NCBI GenBank assembly: GCA_034411995.1
Contig: DAOUME010000013.1
Span: forward strand, 77,618-141,617
Origin: JAUVXJ01 sp034411995
GTDB lineage: Bacteria; Chloroflexota; Anaerolineae; UBA7937; B3-Chlor
Direction of reading: 5' to 3'
DNA: 64,000 bases
Shown: piece by piece, positions 62,191-64,000 of the stretch
Numbering within the stretch: position 1 is the first letter of the stretch
Layout of the letters: every line of letters begins with the position of its first letter
The notes under the pieces: model-generated
Seen by the model: the letters and a program-made list of their open reading frames with translations, nothing else
Told to the model about the DNA's origin: nothing
Databases searched by the model: none
Translations under genes and position numbers: made by a program

Positions 62191-62809
62191 GATTGCCTCC
62201 TTCGCGAATGATAACCCAACCTCTCGTTTCTCTGTGGGACAGGGCGGGCAACACCGCCCAATAGCAGTGCTGCGTCCGTCATAGAAGAAGCGATCCTCGG
62301 AGCGCCGATCGAAGGCGTCCAGCAGCCAGATCCCCTCTCTCTCACATCCTGGCTCAGATCGGTGATGCCTTGGCAAGCGATCCCGAAGTCCACACCACGA
62401 ATTCCAACAGCCCTGGTCGGTTTGTCCAGCGTGGCCACAAGAATCATGCGTCGATCATCCCATTTCGACACCGATCCCTGCGTAGGTGTGAGGCATGCCC
62501 ATCACCTCGTCCGCACCGGTTTCCAGGTGATGGTCGTCGAGAAGTGCCTCCATCCATGGGACCTGTGCCCCTTACGCAAACTGTGGACAGGCATGGGCCA
62601 CATCTCTGGAGGTTTGTCCCGCTAGCCGCTCACGCGACCGCAGATCACTTCGCTTTCTCCGTGTCTGGAGGACGCCGAGGACGTGGGCCCTGTATCGGGC
62701 AGAGCACTGTTGGCGCACGGGGAACTCGGGGGAGGCGAAGACCGTATGCAAGCCGATAAGCCTCATCGAGGCATTAAGACTGGCCGTGATCGAGTGGTTT
62801 TGCAGAGCA
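62191..62809. other. 619-bp gap between racemase and regulator; no clear gene
   Basis: Short frames on both strands overlap each other. A minus-strand stretch (MILVATLDKPTRAVGIRGVD, about 62385-62445) and a plus-strand one (about 62500-62620) look weakly protein-like and may be decayed genes. I recognise no family. The promoter of the minus-strand racemase-transporter operon should lie near 62200-62300. Confidence 0.4.
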
Positions 62810-63556
62810 CTACCGTCCGTGGTCACGCCAAGACGGCTGCTGCTCGGGTCTTCGTCGTAGCGCCTTTGCCTTTCCATCAGTCCCTCCGCCGGGCTGGGAT
62901 GCCAAGTCCAACTGGCCGACGCCAAGGATTCCCAGCAGCCTCTGATAACCATCGGTGAGATGCGCCCGGAATGTCTGCTTCGTCAGCTCCGGGCTGCGAC
63001 TATCCAGAGCCTCGACTATCGCTAGATGCTCCGTCCTGGATTGCGTGGCGCTGTCTGCGGCAACATACGCGGCGTATACAAACCGGGCGAGAGCACTGTG
63101 GATACGCTTGACTGCGTCCTCAATATACCTATTACGCGTCGCTGCCGCGAGGGCGGCATGAAATCTCAAATCCAACTGGGTCAATTCGTAGAAATCGCTG
63201 GCAAGCTCTGCTTGCTCCGCGCGCCTGACGACGTCCCGTAGTCGATCGATCTCTGACTGGCTGATTCGCGCAGCGGCCAATTCGGGGACGCGAGGGACAA
63301 CGAGGTGGAGCAATGCTTCGATAATCTGCTGTGCATCGACGATGCTCAACTCCGGGATGAGGATACCCTGGCGCGCCTGTGTCCGCACCAGATACTCATG
63401 GCTAAGCCTCTGGACAGCCTCCCGAAGCGGTGTTCGCCCACACCCGAGGGTCTCAGCCAAAGAAGCCTCACTGGCGACCGTCCCAGGAGGAAGCCTCCCC
63501 ACAACCACCATCTTATGGAGGCGTTCGACCGTTCGGTCAGCGACTGTGCCACCCAT
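62810..63556 (-). CDS. GntR-family transcriptional regulator (FCD class)
   Basis: A 248-aa regulator. The N-terminal winged helix is RTVERLHKMVVVGRLPPGT, ASLAETLGCGRTPLREAVQRL then VRTQARQGILIPEL. The C-terminal FCD effector domain (about 85-220) has DLRFHAALAAATRNRYIEDAV and HLAIVEALDSRSPELTKQTFRAHL, whose Asp/His residues usually bind a metal and an organic acid. ATG 63556 follows GGAGGGGG closely; GTG 63628 lacks a binding site. It probably controls the catabolic operon and its own promoter. Confidence 0.92.
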   Translation of the reverse strand: MGGTVADRTVERLHKMVVVGRLPPGTVASEASLAETLGCGRTPLREAVQRLSHEYLVRTQARQGILIPELSIVDAQQIIEALLHLVVPRVPELAAARISQSEIDRLRDVVRRAEQAELASDFYELTQLDLRFHAALAAATRNRYIEDAVKRIHSALARFVYAAYVAADSATQSRTEHLAIVEALDSRSPELTKQTFRAHLTDGYQRLLGILGVGQLDLASQPGGGTDGKAKALRRRPEQQPSWRDHGR

Positions 63557-63689
63557 GGCTACCCCCTCCACGAATGCCTCTAGACCCCAGTCCCTCACGG
63601 GCCCGCTGGGGTCTACCAACTCCGGCACCGAGTGGTCGACAAAATGGCCTACAATGGGTTACACTGATTCGGCGACCATTTTATGCATA

Positions 63690-63718
63690 AGTATACATCG
63701 TGTTCGGTCGTTTGTCAA
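63690..63718 (-). promoter_or_regulatory. Promoter and probable operator of the GntR gene
   Basis: On the minus strand TTGACA (63718-63713), exactly 17 bp, TATACT (63695-63690). The -10 lies inside ATGTATACTTATGCATAA, which contains the palindromes GTATAC and TATGCATA, a layout common for FCD-type GntR autoregulation. The 5' leader to the ATG is about 125 nt. Confidence 0.75.
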
Positions 63719-63920
63719 GACCGCGTATTGAGAGTGTGGAAAAACGAGCGAGAGGGATTTAAGGTTTGGTCGTGGAGGCAGTTGGAGCGACTTTCCGGGC
63801 TGTTTTGGGGCCAAATTGGGGCCTTAGAGCCCCGCTCTCGCGCCTTTTGGGGCTGTCATCTGGGCTTTCTTCAGCTTCCTCATCCCTTCTCCCTCCATCT
63901 GACGCAGTCGTCCCTTGGTA

Positions 63921-64000
63921 TCAGGCACTCAACCTCGCCCTGCCTTTGAAGTTCACCCCGGTCAACAGCTTCACCATCCTCTTCAAGTTCAGTGTGAGAA
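63921..64000 (-). mobile_element. C-terminal fragment of a DDE-type transposase, cut by window edge
   Basis: Reading in from the right edge, the minus strand encodes LTLNLKRMVKLLTGVNFKGR and ends RLSA before a TGA at 63923-63921. The LNLKRMVKLL ending is typical of the C-terminus of IS1182-like DDE transposases. The rest of the element lies outside the window. The 63719-63920 stretch between it and the GntR promoter holds no gene that I can support. Confidence 0.65.

Noticed and set aside
63683..63949. 88-aa plus-strand frame at the right end
   Set aside because: It starts inside the GntR promoter, runs antisense to the transposase tail and has no ribosome binding site or family marks.

Overview
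This 64 kb window is high-GC, gene-dense bacterial DNA. The gene content points to an anaerobe or microaerophile, most likely from Chloroflexota or a similar deep-branching group. The indications are CARDB/Pro-Thr-rich lipoproteins, Hyp and Fdh maturation genes, ferredoxin-linked 2-oxoacid oxidoreductase, rubrerythrins, superoxide reductase, and short GC-rich palindromic repeats. The taxon is inferred; no rRNA or intact tRNA is present to settle it.

Region 1 (1-10.4 kb) is defence and mobile DNA. A truncated AlbA/HATPase-type regulator is followed by three TGAAC...GTTCA operator-like sites and a type I restriction-modification operon in the unusual order hsdR-hsdS-HEPN protein-hsdM. Two small co-directional genes follow. 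Next come a REP-associated tyrosine transposase (RAYT), three copies of its palindromic repeat (one inside the transposase gene itself), and a 70-bp relic of a second hsdM.

Region 2 (10.4-17 kb) has two paralogous lipoproteins with near-identical promoters, a two-cluster ferredoxin protein, a Cupin_5 protein, an SRPBCC protein, and formate dehydrogenase accessory genes fdhE-fdhD. No formate dehydrogenase structural genes are present.

Region 3 (17-36 kb) is a long plus-strand oxygen and peroxide defence island. It opens with a Fur/PerR-type regulator behind a perfect-consensus promoter. Rubredoxin, flavodiiron protein and rubredoxin-reductase-like flavoprotein follow, and could form an NAD(P)H-to-O2 chain. 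The island also holds two rubrerythrins, a superoxide reductase, three further ferritin-like proteins, a DJ-1/PfpI protein, a flavodoxin-fold reductase, a Mo-cofactor oxidoreductase, KorAB, a nitroreductase, a glutaredoxin-PDZ fusion, DoxX, a CopB-type P-ATPase, a frameshifted glutaredoxin, a membrane zinc-ribbon protein, a cytochrome c and a methyltransferase.

Region 4 (36-42.5 kb) holds hypF-hypD-hypE ([NiFe]-hydrogenase CN ligand synthesis), without hypA/B/C or hydrogenase genes. It converges on a minus-strand DUF2207 protein with a Cys-Ala tail and its small zinc-ribbon partner.

Region 5 (42.5-64 kb) is almost entirely minus strand and looks like a catabolic island for hydantoin- or lactam-like compounds. 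It holds a GntR/FCD regulator, Asp/Glu (hydantoin-type) racemase, polyamine-type ABC importer, two DUF917 proteins, an M29-like aminopeptidase, a UbiD decarboxylase, HyuA-HyuB, an EthD-like protein, a nitroreductase and a second HyuA. It also carries decay: a racemase pseudogene with three in-frame TAG stops, an inverted degenerate copy of the 108-aa gene plus hyuA, a tRNA-like fragment, and a transposase C-terminus at the right edge.
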